NCBI GenBank assembly: GCA_020628895.1 | Contig: JAHDEM010000001.1 | Coordinates: forward strand, 144,761-208,760 | Direction of reading: 5' to 3' | Origin: Candidatus Endobugula sp. | GTDB lineage: Bacteria > Pseudomonadota > Gammaproteobacteria > Pseudomonadales > Cellvibrionaceae | DNA length: 64,000 nt | Shown here: piece by piece, positions 9,747 through 18,712 of the stretch | How positions within the stretch are numbered: position 1 is the stretch's first letter | Layout of the letters: every line of letters begins with the position of its first letter | The notes under the pieces: model-generated | What the model saw: only the letters and a program-made list of their open reading frames with translations | The model's database searches: none | What the model was told of the DNA's origin: nothing | Made by a program: the position numbers and the translations under genes

Positions 9747-10802
9747 ATGAATATGTTGATTCAATCAGTGATCACGAAAACGAGGCATGCATTACATGCC
9801 TCGTTTTTATTTGTGATAGTGCTAATTTCCCTCTTGTTAACAGGCTGTTTCGAAAAAAAGCAAGAACTTCAGCTTTCTGGAAACACTATGGGAACCACCT
9901 ACCATGTCACCATGGTGGCGGAAAAGTCTCTATCACTTGACTTAACACAATTACAGCAACAAGTGGACGCATCGTTACATCACATTAATCAGTTGATGTC
10001 GACATACGTTGCAGACTCTGAACTTTCTCGCTTTAATCAATCTAATTCTGTAGAGTGGTTTGATGTATCGCCGGAGACTTTGAAGGTTATTGATTACAGT
10101 TTACAGCTGTCACAACAAACCCAAGGTAAATTTGATGTAACCGTATCGCCTTTGATCAATTTGTGGGGGTTTGGTGAGCAAGGGCCTACTGATTTTCCAA
10201 ATGATGAAGAGATCGAAGAAGCTAAAACCACTGTCGGCTGGCAGAAATTAATACTGGATGTTGCTAACCTTCGCATCAAAAAAAGCCATCCTCTGTTAAC
10301 AGTTAATTTGTCAGCTGTTGCAAAAGGCTATGGTGTTGATGTTATTGCTACACTGCTAGAGAATAACGGTGTGCAAAATTACCTTGTTGAAATTGGTGGC
10401 GAGATTCGGGTAAAGGGTAAAAATAAGTCGGATAATTGGTGGAAGATAGGTGTTGAAAAACCATCACTCATGCAATCGACGACACAGGCGATAATCTCGC
10501 TTCAAGACAAGGCCATTGCTACTTCTGGTGATTATAGAAATTTCTTCGAAAAAGACGGTATACGATATTCACATACCATCGATCCTAATACGGGTAAGCC
10601 GGTGCGGCATAATATTGCATCGTTAACTGTCATCGCCGATTCTGCGATGGAAGCTGATGGTTTAGCAACAGCCTTCATGGTATTGGGAGAGGAAAAAGCA
10701 CTCGCTATGGCGTTGGAATATAACATTCCAGTCTATATTTTGTTATATAACGGTGAGGAATTTACATCCGTTCATTCTGATAGTTTTACACCTTACTTAT
10801 AA
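9747..10802 (+). CDS. apbE: FAD:protein FMN transferase, lipoprotein
   Basis: 351 residues. The signal peptide ends in a lipobox, L-L-T-G-C, with the lipidated Cys near residue 34. The mature part has the ApbE hallmarks: G-N-T-M-G-T-T-Y-H near the start, V-N-L-S-A-V-A-K-G-Y in the middle, and T-S-G-D-Y-R-N-F with H-T-I-D-P-N-T-G-K-P later. ApbE attaches FMN to Thr of NqrB and NqrC using FAD and Mg2+. The ATG at 9747 has no clear Shine-Dalgarno. An in-frame GTG at 9813 would remove the basic part of the signal peptide, so 9747 is preferred. The nqrF terminator hairpin overlaps codons 11-21. Confidence 0.93.
   Translation: MNMLIQSVITKTRHALHASFLFVIVLISLLLTGCFEKKQELQLSGNTMGTTYHVTMVAEKSLSLDLTQLQQQVDASLHHINQLMSTYVADSELSRFNQSNSVEWFDVSPETLKVIDYSLQLSQQTQGKFDVTVSPLINLWGFGEQGPTDFPNDEEIEEAKTTVGWQKLILDVANLRIKKSHPLLTVNLSAVAKGYGVDVIATLLENNGVQNYLVEIGGEIRVKGKNKSDNWWKIGVEKPSLMQSTTQAIISLQDKAIATSGDYRNFFEKDGIRYSHTIDPNTGKPVRHNIASLTVIADSAMEADGLATAFMVLGEEKALAMALEYNIPVYILLYNGEEFTSVHSDSFTPYL
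9777..9809 (+). terminator. Terminator/attenuator hairpin inside the apbE signal-peptide codons
   Basis: Perfect 13-base arms (AAAACGAGGCATG at 9777-9789 and CATGCCTCGTTTT at 9795-9807), a 5-base loop and a T-rich tail. It has the form of an intrinsic terminator for the nqrA-F transcript, yet it sits within the coding sequence of apbE. Confidence 0.75.
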
Positions 10803-10845
10803 TGACTCGTTCATTCGTTACGTAAGGCAAATAGATAAAGGTTTT

Positions 10846-11112
10846 ATGGTTATGATGACATTTTTATTAGTTTTTATTCTTCTTGGACTCATTGTTGCCG
10901 GAATGTCAGTGGGTGTTTTAATGGGGCGTAAACCCATCACGGGCTCTTGTGGCGGAGTAGGTGCTGCTCTGGGACAGAAAAATTACACCTGTGATATCTG
11001 TGGCGATGACCCTAATAAATGTGAAGAGCAAAATGGTGTAAATCAAAACTCTTTACTAAAAGAAGCTGCATCAGAGAATGATTTAGGCTACGACGCAACA
11101 ACAAAAAAATAA
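10846..11112 (+). CDS. nqrM: Na+-NQR maturation protein NqrM
   Basis: About 88 residues from the ATG at 10846; ATGs at 10852 and 10855 are also possible. An AAAGG tract lies five to ten bases upstream. A single N-terminal helix (about 3-22) is followed by a Cys-rich stretch: G-S-C-G-G-V-G-A, C-D-I-C-G-D and K-C-E-E. This is the NqrM pattern (formerly DUF539), a small membrane factor needed to deliver iron to NqrD/E. Its place right after apbE in the nqr cluster confirms the call. The C-terminal 25 residues are poorly conserved-looking. Confidence 0.93.
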   Translation: MVMMTFLLVFILLGLIVAGMSVGVLMGRKPITGSCGGVGAALGQKNYTCDICGDDPNKCEEQNGVNQNSLLKEAASENDLGYDATTKK

Positions 11113-11148
11113 TCGAAATACAATTAGGGGCATAGAGTAAGGCATATT

Positions 11149-12552
11149 ATGGCAAAGTTTGATGTAGATCTATTGGTCATTGGAACGGGTCCTGCTGGTG
11201 AAGGCGCAGCTATGGCTGCAATTAAAAATGGTCTGAAAGTGGCTGCAATAGAATGTCGTTCTGATGTCGGCGGAAGTTGTTTGCATAAAGGCACTATCCC
11301 ATCTAAATCATTACGTCACGTGATTCAGCAGATCATTCGTTATAGAAAAAGTGGCATCTTTAGTCAACTCGGTGATACCCGTTCTATTACTTATCCTGAT
11401 GTTCTTAAAGAAGCAATGAAAGTTGTGCCTAAGCAAGTGAGTGTACACAACGCGTTTTATGATAAAAATCGCGTTAAACTGCTTGAAGGAGAGGCTAAAT
11501 TCTTAAGTAAACACAAAGTAGAAGTCACGGACGCCTCCAATAATAAAGAAACAATTACGGCAAAAAATATTGTGATTGCAACAGGCTCTCGTCCTTATCA
11601 ACCCGCGGATATTGATTTTTCGCATCCTCGTGTCTACGACAGCGACTCTATCTTAGAGATGGAACATACCCCTCGTAATATTATTATTTACGGTGCTGGT
11701 GTGATTGGTTGTGAATATGCCTCAGTGTTCGCAGGTTTGGGTATTAAGGTGGATTTGATTAACACACGAGACCGTCTTTTATCCTTCCTGGACGATGAAA
11801 TTTCAGGTGCCTTAAATTATCACTTGCGAGATGTTAGTGTGATGATTCGGCATCAAGAAGAATTTGATTCTCTTGAAGTAACGGATAAGTCCGTTACTGT
11901 TCATCTTAAGTCTGGAAAACGATTATATGCTGACGCGTTGCTTTGGTGTAATGGACGAACAGGAAATACTGATGATTTGAATCTCGAAGCAACCGGTTTA
12001 AAAGCCGATAGCCGTGGTCAGCTAGCAGTAGATCATAGTTATCGTACCGAAGTCGAAAATATTTATGCCGCTGGTGATGTGATTGGTTGGCCAAGTTTAG
12101 CCAGTGCTTCATACGATCAAGGTAGAGCGGCGGCAGGGGCGTTGTTAGGAAGAGATATTAAATATGTCGATGATGTTCCTACTGGCATTTATACCATCCC
12201 CGAGATTAGTTCTATCGGTAAAACCGAGCGTGAGCTAACCGATGAAAAGGTGCCTTATGAAGTGGGCCGCGCTTTCTTTAAAAGTATTGCTAGAGCACAA
12301 ATTAGTGGTGAGGAAGTAGGGATGCTTAAGATACTTTTTCATATTGATACCTTTGAGATATTAGGTATTCATTGCTTTGGGGCAGAGGCCTCGGAAATTA
12401 TTCATATTGGTCAAGCGATTATGAAACAGCCCGATAAGCAAAATAATATAAAGTATTTTCTAAACACGACATTTAATTATCCAACAATGGCAGAAGCCTA
12501 TCGCATTGCCGCATTGGCTGGCTTAAATAGAGCACAGCGCTTTTCCTATTAG
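11149..12552 (+). CDS. sthA: Soluble pyridine nucleotide transhydrogenase
   Basis: 467 residues, a flavoprotein disulfide-reductase fold. The FAD-binding [10 protein letters not shown] is at the N-terminus. The segment [13 protein letters not shown] retains only one of the two Cys of the redox pair, as is normal in SthA. The NAD(P)-binding G-A-G-V-I-G-C-E-Y and the C-terminal [10 protein letters not shown] match E. coli SthA closely. It transfers electrons between NADPH and NAD+ in the cytoplasm and balances the two pools. It follows nqrM by 36 bases and ends at a strong bidirectional terminator. Confidence 0.96.
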   Translation: MAKFDVDLLVIGTGPAGEGAAMAAIKNGLKVAAIECRSDVGGSCLHKGTIPSKSLRHVIQQIIRYRKSGIFSQLGDTRSITYPDVLKEAMKVVPKQVSVHNAFYDKNRVKLLEGEAKFLSKHKVEVTDASNNKETITAKNIVIATGSRPYQPADIDFSHPRVYDSDSILEMEHTPRNIIIYGAGVIGCEYASVFAGLGIKVDLINTRDRLLSFLDDEISGALNYHLRDVSVMIRHQEEFDSLEVTDKSVTVHLKSGKRLYADALLWCNGRTGNTDDLNLEATGLKADSRGQLAVDHSYRTEVENIYAAGDVIGWPSLASASYDQGRAAAGALLGRDIKYVDDVPTGIYTIPEISSIGKTERELTDEKVPYEVGRAFFKSIARAQISGEEVGMLKILFHIDTFEILGIHCFGAEASEIIHIGQAIMKQPDKQNNIKYFLNTTFNYPTMAEAYRIAALAGLNRAQRFSY

Positions 12553-12577
12553 CTTGCCTTGTAACATTAAAAGACAC

Positions 12578-12612
12578 AAAAAAGCCCGCATGGTTTGCAT
12601 GCGGGCTTTTTT
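12578..12612. terminator. Bidirectional terminator between sthA and nhaB
   Basis: Perfect 15-base arms with GC-rich core (AGCCCGCATG / CATGCGGGCT), a 5-base loop, an A run before and a T run after. It serves both convergent genes. Confidence 0.92.
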
Positions 12613-12636
12613 ATTGGTACCTCTCAATCTGATTAA

Positions 12637-14121
12637 TTAGGTGAAGTATATAAGGCTGGCAAGACCTACACCGCCCAATACAAATGTATAAGGCAGTGCC
12701 ATTATGACCATGCGTCCGTAGGACAGGCGAATTAACGGTGCAAGAGCCGATGTTAATAAGAATAAGAAAGCCGCTTGACCATTAGGTGTCGCCACACTAG
12801 GTAGATTCGTCCCCGTATTAATCGCAACAGCCAAGTCTTCAAAGTGTTCACGTGAAATACTGCCGGACTCAAAGGCAGCTTTAACTTCACCGATATATAC
12901 TGTTGCAACAAACACATTGTCACTAATCATGGAGAGAATACCATTAGCCACAAACAACATAGGCGCTTGCTGGCTAACATCCATACTCAATACAAGATTA
13001 GTAATCGGGCTAAATAGGTGTTGATCGTGAATAACGGCAACAATTCCAAAAAATACAACCAATAAGGCAGTAAATGGTAATGCTTCTTCAAAGGCATGAC
13101 CTATTTGATGTTCTTCGATAACACCATTAAATGCTGTTAACAAGACAATAATCATTAAACCAATAATACCTACTTCGGCAACATGGAAAGCTAAGGCAAA
13201 TACGAGGATTATTGCGACAATCCCTTGAATAATTAACTCAGCAGTCTCTTTGTGTCCTCTATGTTTATCTTGTTCCTCCGAGAACTCAATCAAAATATTA
13301 CGTACGTTTTCGGGGATTTTCATGCCATAACCAAACATTCCTTTACTTTGGCTCTCTAGTAATGCACAAGTAATCAAACCACAAATTAGAACTGGGAAAG
13401 TAATCGGTGCCATAACTTCGACAAACTCGATGAAATTCCATCCCATTGTTTCGGCAATCAATAAATTTTGTGGTTCACCGACAGTTGTACAAACACCACC
13501 CAGAGCCGTACCAACTACACCATGCATGACTAGGCTACGTAAGAAAGCTCTGAATTTTGATAAGTCCTCAGTGTGAGCATCCGCGAGTTCTTTGGGAACA
13601 TGGCCTTTAGAAAACACTTTGTGATAAACATCATAAAAACCAACAGCTACGGTGATTAGTACTGCCGTTACCGTCAAGGCATCAAGAAAGGCAGATAAGA
13701 TCGCTGAAACAAAGCAGAATAGCAGTGACAAAAGAACTTTAGAGCGGACTTTTACTAGCAGTTTAGTAAAGACATATAGCAGCAAGTTCTGCATAAAATA
13801 AATGCCAGCAACCATAAAGACTAATAAAAGGATAACTTTTATGTTTGCTTCAATCTCATGGTAAACGGACTCGGGGCTTGTCATACCAAGAACCACGGCT
13901 TCAATGGCCAGCAACCCCCCAGGTTGTAGTGGATAACATTTTAATGCCATTCCTAAGGTGAAAATAAATTCCGCAATGAGCACCCATCCAGTAACAAAAG
14001 GGGTGGTTACTAGAAAAAGGATCGGGTTGAGTATTAAAAAGCCAATAATAGCTTGTTTATACCATAGCGGCGCGTTGCCCAAAAAGTTACGAGCAAAACC
14101 TTCTGCAAGATTATGAGTCAT
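12637..14121 (-). CDS. nhaB: Na+/H+ antiporter NhaB
   Basis: 494 residues with about twelve hydrophobic helices; the length is typical of NhaB. Recognisable features are the N-terminal [11 protein letters not shown], the [10 protein letters not shown] segment and the C-terminal [18 protein letters not shown]. It exchanges internal Na+ for external protons at the inner membrane and complements the sodium pump encoded just upstream. Convergent with sthA and divergent from the fimL homologue across 272 bases. Confidence 0.95.
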   Translation of the reverse strand: MTHNLAEGFARNFLGNAPLWYKQAIIGFLILNPILFLVTTPFVTGWVLIAEFIFTLGMALKCYPLQPGGLLAIEAVVLGMTSPESVYHEIEANIKVILLLVFMVAGIYFMQNLLLYVFTKLLVKVRSKVLLSLLFCFVSAILSAFLDALTVTAVLITVAVGFYDVYHKVFSKGHVPKELADAHTEDLSKFRAFLRSLVMHGVVGTALGGVCTTVGEPQNLLIAETMGWNFIEFVEVMAPITFPVLICGLITCALLESQSKGMFGYGMKIPENVRNILIEFSEEQDKHRGHKETAELIIQGIVAIILVFALAFHVAEVGIIGLMIIVLLTAFNGVIEEHQIGHAFEEALPFTALLVVFFGIVAVIHDQHLFSPITNLVLSMDVSQQAPMLFVANGILSMISDNVFVATVYIGEVKAAFESGSISREHFEDLAVAINTGTNLPSVATPNGQAAFLFLLTSALAPLIRLSYGRMVIMALPYTFVLGGVGLASLIYFT

Positions 14122-14393
14122 TTGCTTTTCCTAGATAATCTCAAGTGAATAGGGTGGGTATAAACTACCCATATTATAACGTTGTGTTATAACCAAATTA
14201 GTACACATGCTAAGTAACGACATATACATTTAAGTTTAGTCAAAGAATAGGTTGTGTGCTATTTTCTGATACGAGTCGCAAAAATGGTGTAATTATTTAT
14301 TTTCAAATACAATAGGTCCTATCACATGCCCCTATTTCCAAATGAAAATGGTATAGTAAGCCCTATTATTTATTTAACGGTTGAGATTATTCA

Positions 14394-16100
14394 TTGAGTA
14401 ACAAACAAGCGATCAATTTAACATCCCTTAGCCTCATACAAATGGAGTTAATGTCGACGATTGATGAAGCATCCACACATCTTGAAACGTTTATTAGCGA
14501 AAGGGATAACCTGAAAGTCCTAGAAGATTGTATTCATTCTCTTCAGCAAATTCGCGGAAGCTTAGAATTAATACAGTTACATGGTGCCTGCGAGCTTGCA
14601 GGAGAAATTCTACTGACGGCCACAAAAATTGATCCTCAAAACCCACATAAACTGGATCAGAAACTGGCTGCACTGACTAAGGGTTTCTTTGTACTTAGTT
14701 GTTACTTTGAATATACACAGCAGCATGAAATAGGGATGCCGGTTTTATTAATTCCTTATATTAATGATATCCGTATAGCCAACAACGAAGCGTTGATGCC
14801 TGAGTCATATTTTGAGCCAACAGTAACCTCTTATCGGCGGCCCATAACGTCCCAAACAGTAGATATCCCTGTTGATAAAAGTAAAGCCATGTTGCGTCGA
14901 TTCAGGCACATGTTTCAACTGGGTTTATTAGGCTTAATGAAAGATCAACATACCAGTCAGTCGATTAAGCTTATCCATCACGCAACAACCAAACTGTATA
15001 AGCTTTCTAAAGGGTATCAAAGTGAAACCCTATGGTGGTTAGCTGCTCACTCACTGACAGCATTTGTAGAAGCAGGCTTAACTCCTACAATCACCCGCAA
15101 GCGTTTATTTGCCCAGCTGGAAAAACTATTAAAGCATGTAGAAAAAAATGGCCTTATTGGTTTTGACGTAACACCACCAGATGACTTACTAAAAGAATTA
15201 GCATTTTATATTGCTATTTCTGGCGCCAAAAATCCTATCTACAGCAAAATTATCCAATTATTTGGTCTAGATAATATTGGTTATACCGAATCTATTCTTT
15301 TGCAGGAATCCGTCGCCCTAACAGGGCCTAGTGCAAACACAGTGCAGTCCGTTGCCGATGTACTTCGTGTTGAGTTGAATATTTCAAAAGAAAATATAGA
15401 GCGTGTACAAACTTCAGATACGGATGTAGAAGCCGAGTATGAAGACACTATATCGCGCCTACAAAAAGTGAAAGATATTTTAAATGTGGTTGGCTTAACT
15501 TCAGCGTCTGGTGTTTTAACGGAGCCATTAGAGCATTTGCAAGAGGCGTACAACAAACAAGAACGTATGCAAGAGATTGAGAACTCATCTATGGTAGATG
15601 CTTTTTTATATGTAGAAAGTGTCTTAAATAGTTTAGAAAAGCGTAATTTTTCTGGCGATAAACTCGAAGAGCTTAATAAGCTAACGCAAAATGAAATGAT
15701 TTCGAATAATCATCTGCAAAGTGCACAACTTGTTGTTATCGAAGAAACAGAACTCGGTTTATCAGAAATCAAGCAAGCATTAACGGGCTTTGCTGATTCG
15801 AATTATGATAAAGCGCATTTGCAGGACATTGCGACACGTCTGGACGAAGTAAGAGGGGGAATGATAGTACTTTCCCAGCCACGGGCTGCAGCAATTATAT
15901 CTGGGTGCTCAGAATTTATTAACCAGACCCTTATGGCAACCGAAGAGCCTGCAGCACTTGAGCATATGTTAGAAACTTTTGCCGATGCATTAATTTGTTT
16001 GGAATATTATTTAGATTGCATGAAAATCGACAAGAATATTTCAGACAATACACTCTCTATTGCTGAAGAAAGCCTAGCGGCTCTTGGATATACCATATAG
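14394..16100 (+). CDS. fimL: FimL-like Hpt-domain scaffold protein
   Basis: 568 residues, close to FimL of Pseudomonas (about 560), which resembles the N-terminal part of ChpA. In that organism FimL lacks phosphorylatable residues and supports cAMP signalling and type IV pilus function through FimV and PilG. The sequence is largely helical with repeated Hpt-like bundles (for example about residues 20-100 and 390-560) and no obvious phospho-acceptor His motif. Proximity to nhaB recalls the Pseudomonas arrangement, from memory. The start is TTG at 14394; the Shine-Dalgarno is poor, so a nearby internal start such as Met17 cannot be excluded. Confidence 0.75.
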   Translation: MSNKQAINLTSLSLIQMELMSTIDEASTHLETFISERDNLKVLEDCIHSLQQIRGSLELIQLHGACELAGEILLTATKIDPQNPHKLDQKLAALTKGFFVLSCYFEYTQQHEIGMPVLLIPYINDIRIANNEALMPESYFEPTVTSYRRPITSQTVDIPVDKSKAMLRRFRHMFQLGLLGLMKDQHTSQSIKLIHHATTKLYKLSKGYQSETLWWLAAHSLTAFVEAGLTPTITRKRLFAQLEKLLKHVEKNGLIGFDVTPPDDLLKELAFYIAISGAKNPIYSKIIQLFGLDNIGYTESILLQESVALTGPSANTVQSVADVLRVELNISKENIERVQTSDTDVEAEYEDTISRLQKVKDILNVVGLTSASGVLTEPLEHLQEAYNKQERMQEIENSSMVDAFLYVESVLNSLEKRNFSGDKLEELNKLTQNEMISNNHLQSAQLVVIEETELGLSEIKQALTGFADSNYDKAHLQDIATRLDEVRGGMIVLSQPRAAAIISGCSEFINQTLMATEEPAALEHMLETFADALICLEYYLDCMKIDKNISDNTLSIAEESLAALGYTI

Positions 16101-16116
16101 TGGTTAGTCGGCTACT

Positions 16117-16770
16117 ATGACCTATATCTTATTTTCCGCCTTTCTCCTACTGATATCGCTTTATATTGTTTATAAGGTATGTCGTTTATTTTTTAAGACG
16201 CCGTGGTTTTTAGCTTGGTTAAAAGGAACCTGCGGTTTTGGCTTAATTTTCCTAGTACTAATATTAGCTGTGATTGCTATAGACATTGCTAGTTATAATG
16301 AGCTCGTTGCGGAAAAAGACATTGCCACTATACGTTTTGAGAAAAACAAAGAGCAGCATTACACCGCTACCTTGATTACCAATTCTGGAGATATGGATAG
16401 ATATGAGCTCTATGGCGATCAATGGCAGCTTGATAGCCGTATCCTAAAGTGGTCAAGCCAAGCTGCTCGACTAGGTATTAAAACCGGTTATCGCCTAGAA
16501 CGCTTGGCGGGTCGATATATCTCCTTAAATGATGAACGCGATAAGCCCAGACGCTTATATGCGTTAAACGAAAGCCCTTGGAGCGTAGATATATGGATGT
16601 GGCTAAATAACATTGATGACAAAATTGGGATGGTTGATGCCCGCTACGGTAATAGTGTTTTTTTGCCAATGAGTGATGGTGCTTTTTTTCAAATTGCTTT
16701 AAGTAACACAGGACTTGTTGCTCGCCCATTAAATCGCTCTGCAAAAGACGCAGTAAAACAGTGGCAGTAA
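16117..16770 (+). CDS. Conserved hypothetical membrane protein
   Basis: 217 residues. Two N-terminal membrane helices (about 3-20 and 40-58) are followed by a soluble domain with the motif G-D-Q-W-Q-L-D-S-R-I-L-K-W and G-Y-R-L-E-R-L-A-G-R-Y. Similar proteins in Pseudomonas are sometimes labelled multidrug or cation efflux protein, but no transporter fold is visible and that label should not be trusted. It lies 16 bases after the fimL homologue and 91 bases before sohB, so it is probably co-transcribed with the former. Function unknown. Confidence 0.7.
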   Translation: MTYILFSAFLLLISLYIVYKVCRLFFKTPWFLAWLKGTCGFGLIFLVLILAVIAIDIASYNELVAEKDIATIRFEKNKEQHYTATLITNSGDMDRYELYGDQWQLDSRILKWSSQAARLGIKTGYRLERLAGRYISLNDERDKPRRLYALNESPWSVDIWMWLNNIDDKIGMVDARYGNSVFLPMSDGAFFQIALSNTGLVARPLNRSAKDAVKQWQ

Positions 16771-16861
16771 TGGTTAGACGCCCAACGAGAGACACAAGGC
16801 GCTTTTACATACAATACTTAGAATATTAAAAAACTAACTAATAATACAAAAAGGAGTTAAC

Positions 16862-17920
16862 TTGGAATTTTTATATGAATATGGTCTTTTTCTTGCCAAA
16901 ACGATAACGTTCGTTGTCGCTATTGCAATTGTTTTGGCGCTTGTAGTGAGTGCAGGTTTAAAAAATAAACCAGCCGCTCAGGGAAATATTAAAATCACTA
17001 AATTGAATGAACGCTTTGATGAAATTCAAGACGAGTTAAAGTCAGTGATTACCGATGATGAGGTTTTAAAAGCGCAGCGGAAACAGAAGAAACAAGAAGA
17101 AAAAGCAGAAAAAAAACGTAAAAAGAAAAAAGCTTCAACGGACACTGACGATCAAGAGCCACCTAAAAGATTGTACCTATTAAACTTTGATGGCGATATC
17201 AAAGCCTCTGCCGTCGATCACTTGCGTGAAGAAATTACCGCTTTACTGTCGATTGCTACAGAAAAAGACGAGGTTGTTGTTAGACTGGAAAGTGGTGGTG
17301 GTATGGTTCACAGTTATGGCCTAGCTTCTAGCCAACTTGCGCGCATACGTGATAAGTCCATCCCTTTAACAGTATGCGTCGATAAAGTTGCCGCCAGCGG
17401 GGGGTATATGATGGCCTGTGTTGCACAAAAAATCTGTGCAGCACCCTTTGCAGTTATAGGCTCTATTGGTGTGGTGGCGCAATTACCTAATTTCCATCGT
17501 TTACTAAAGAAAAATGATGTCGATTTTGAAATGTTTACCGCTGGCGAGTATAAGCGCACATTAACGATGTTTGGCGAAAATACGGATAAGGGGCGTGAAA
17601 AATTCACCGAAGACTTAGAAACAACCCATACATTATTTAAGACCTTTGTCAGTACCCAGCGTCCAGTTGTGGATATAGACAAAGTGGCTACGGGAGAAGT
17701 GTGGTTTGGGTCTCAAGCCAAAGAGCAACAATTAGTTGATGAACTGATCACCAGTGATGACTATATTACTGCTCAATTGGGTGAAGCCGAGATTTACGAG
17801 CTTGAATATGAGCTTAAGAAAAGCTTACCTGAGCGCTTAGGGCTCGATGTACAGCACGCTATCGAAAATAGCATCACAAGGCTATTTAGCCGTTTAAATA
17901 GTTCAAGGTTTATGCAATAA
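16862..17920 (+). CDS. sohB: Inner-membrane serine protease SohB
   Basis: 352 residues, the usual SohB length. An N-terminal membrane helix (about 10-32) and a Lys-rich cytoplasm-like linker (73-90) precede a peptidase family S49 domain. Ser179 in A-A-S-G-G-Y is the expected nucleophile and Lys231 in G-E-Y-K-R-T the likely general base, as in SppA. SohB is thought to degrade signal peptides or membrane fragments in the periplasm. The start is TTG at 16862, supported by the strong Shine-Dalgarno AAAGGAG nine bases upstream. Confidence 0.93.
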   Translation: MEFLYEYGLFLAKTITFVVAIAIVLALVVSAGLKNKPAAQGNIKITKLNERFDEIQDELKSVITDDEVLKAQRKQKKQEEKAEKKRKKKKASTDTDDQEPPKRLYLLNFDGDIKASAVDHLREEITALLSIATEKDEVVVRLESGGGMVHSYGLASSQLARIRDKSIPLTVCVDKVAASGGYMMACVAQKICAAPFAVIGSIGVVAQLPNFHRLLKKNDVDFEMFTAGEYKRTLTMFGENTDKGREKFTEDLETTHTLFKTFVSTQRPVVDIDKVATGEVWFGSQAKEQQLVDELITSDDYITAQLGEAEIYELEYELKKSLPERLGLDVQHAIENSITRLFSRLNSSRFMQ

Positions 17921-18552
17921 GTCATATCTTTGACTTATTGTCCTCCCGACTTTAGCTTTATCAGCCTTTAATAGTGGAATTGGTTACCTTTCTACACAGC
18001 TATAAAGCTAAACGTCCTCATTATCCATCGATTAAATGGAAAAATGCGAACTACCCAGTTTGTGGCTACTAACGCAATGTTATGCACATATGTAAGAAAA
18101 ACGTCACAGAATCAAGATAAAAAATCTATTTTTTTAACAATGACGTGTTGACATTCCTAACCTATTGAAAAATAAAGATATTTTTAGCTTGGTCAAATTT
18201 TAAACAATTTGTCTTTAAGCCTATAATTACGGTGTTTGAGGCCCTTAATCAAACTTTGCTCACAAAGTTATCCACAGGTATTGTGGAAAAACCGATTTCC
18301 CAATATCGATCTATTTTGTCATCAAACAGAGCATATTGAGTGTAAAGAAATAAGTGGATGACGATGATTCTATATTTATGGGCTGATGACGTGTATTTCT
18401 TAGCAAACTAGTAGCACTGGTTGATCAAGGTGTGTACATCGCACTGACAACCCTTTATTCACCGTTACTACTAAAAAGAATTTACTTATTCAAAAAAGAT
18501 TTGAAGAAAACCAGCGTCCAAACTGGAAAAAGCAAAAATATATACCATACTA
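17921..18552. other. Long intergenic region with DnaA-box-like sites and an AT-rich tract
   Basis: No gene was found. Three 9-mers match the relaxed DnaA box TTWTNCACA: TTATGCACA (18080-18088), TTATCCACA (18268-18276, the perfect E. coli form) and TTTTCCACA on the minus strand (18282-18290). Between them lies an AT-rich stretch (about 18118-18227) containing TTGACA (18148-18153) and a perfect TATAAT (18222-18227). A 10-base inverted repeat (TTTAGCTTTA at 17951-17960, TAAAGCTAAA at 18003-18012) follows sohB. It could be a DnaA-regulated or titrating region; origin function is unproven. Confidence 0.35.
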
Positions 18553-18643
18553 AAAGTATAGTTAGCTTCCCCCTAAGCTAGCTCATTAAGTTTACTCCTA
18601 ATGGTCTTGTCCAGGTGATCTCCCCAGACACCTGGTTTTTTTT
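18553..18643 (+). ncRNA. Candidate small RNA with C-rich loops
   Basis: A roughly 90-base segment without coding potential ends in a clear intrinsic terminator. The first hairpin has arms GTTAGCTT (18561-18568) and AAGCTAGC (18575-18582) with one G-U pair and a CCCCCT loop. The second is the terminator stem CCAGGTG/CACCTGG, whose loop contains CTCCCC. Exposed C-runs opposite Shine-Dalgarno sequences are common in base-pairing small RNAs. A weak -10 (TATACC, 18541-18546) would start transcription near 18553. No known family was recognised, so the 5' end is a guess. Confidence 0.4.
18611..18643 (+). terminator. Intrinsic terminator of the candidate small RNA
   Basis: Seven-base stem CCAGGTG (18611-18617) and CACCTGG (18629-18635), an 11-base loop and eight T (18636-18643). 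No protein gene on this strand lies within 690 bases upstream, so it implies an independent transcript. Confidence 0.8.
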
Positions 18644-18712
18644 GTCTGTCGTTTCCTATATCAACCAAAAACTATTTCTATTTGGATGCCATAATTTTTT
18701 ACTGTCTACTTT

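Noticed and set aside
9813-10802. Alternative GTG start for apbE downstream of the terminator
   Set aside because: It would leave a signal peptide without its basic N-terminal part; kept only as an alternative.
16117-16770. Multidrug efflux label used for similar proteins
   Set aside because: Two helices and a soluble domain do not form a transporter; the label has no support in the sequence.
18222-18227. Perfect TATAAT as promoter of a long 18.2-18.6 kb RNA
   Set aside because: No acceptable -35 at 16-19 bases; tmRNA, 6S and RNase P RNA signatures were looked for and not found.
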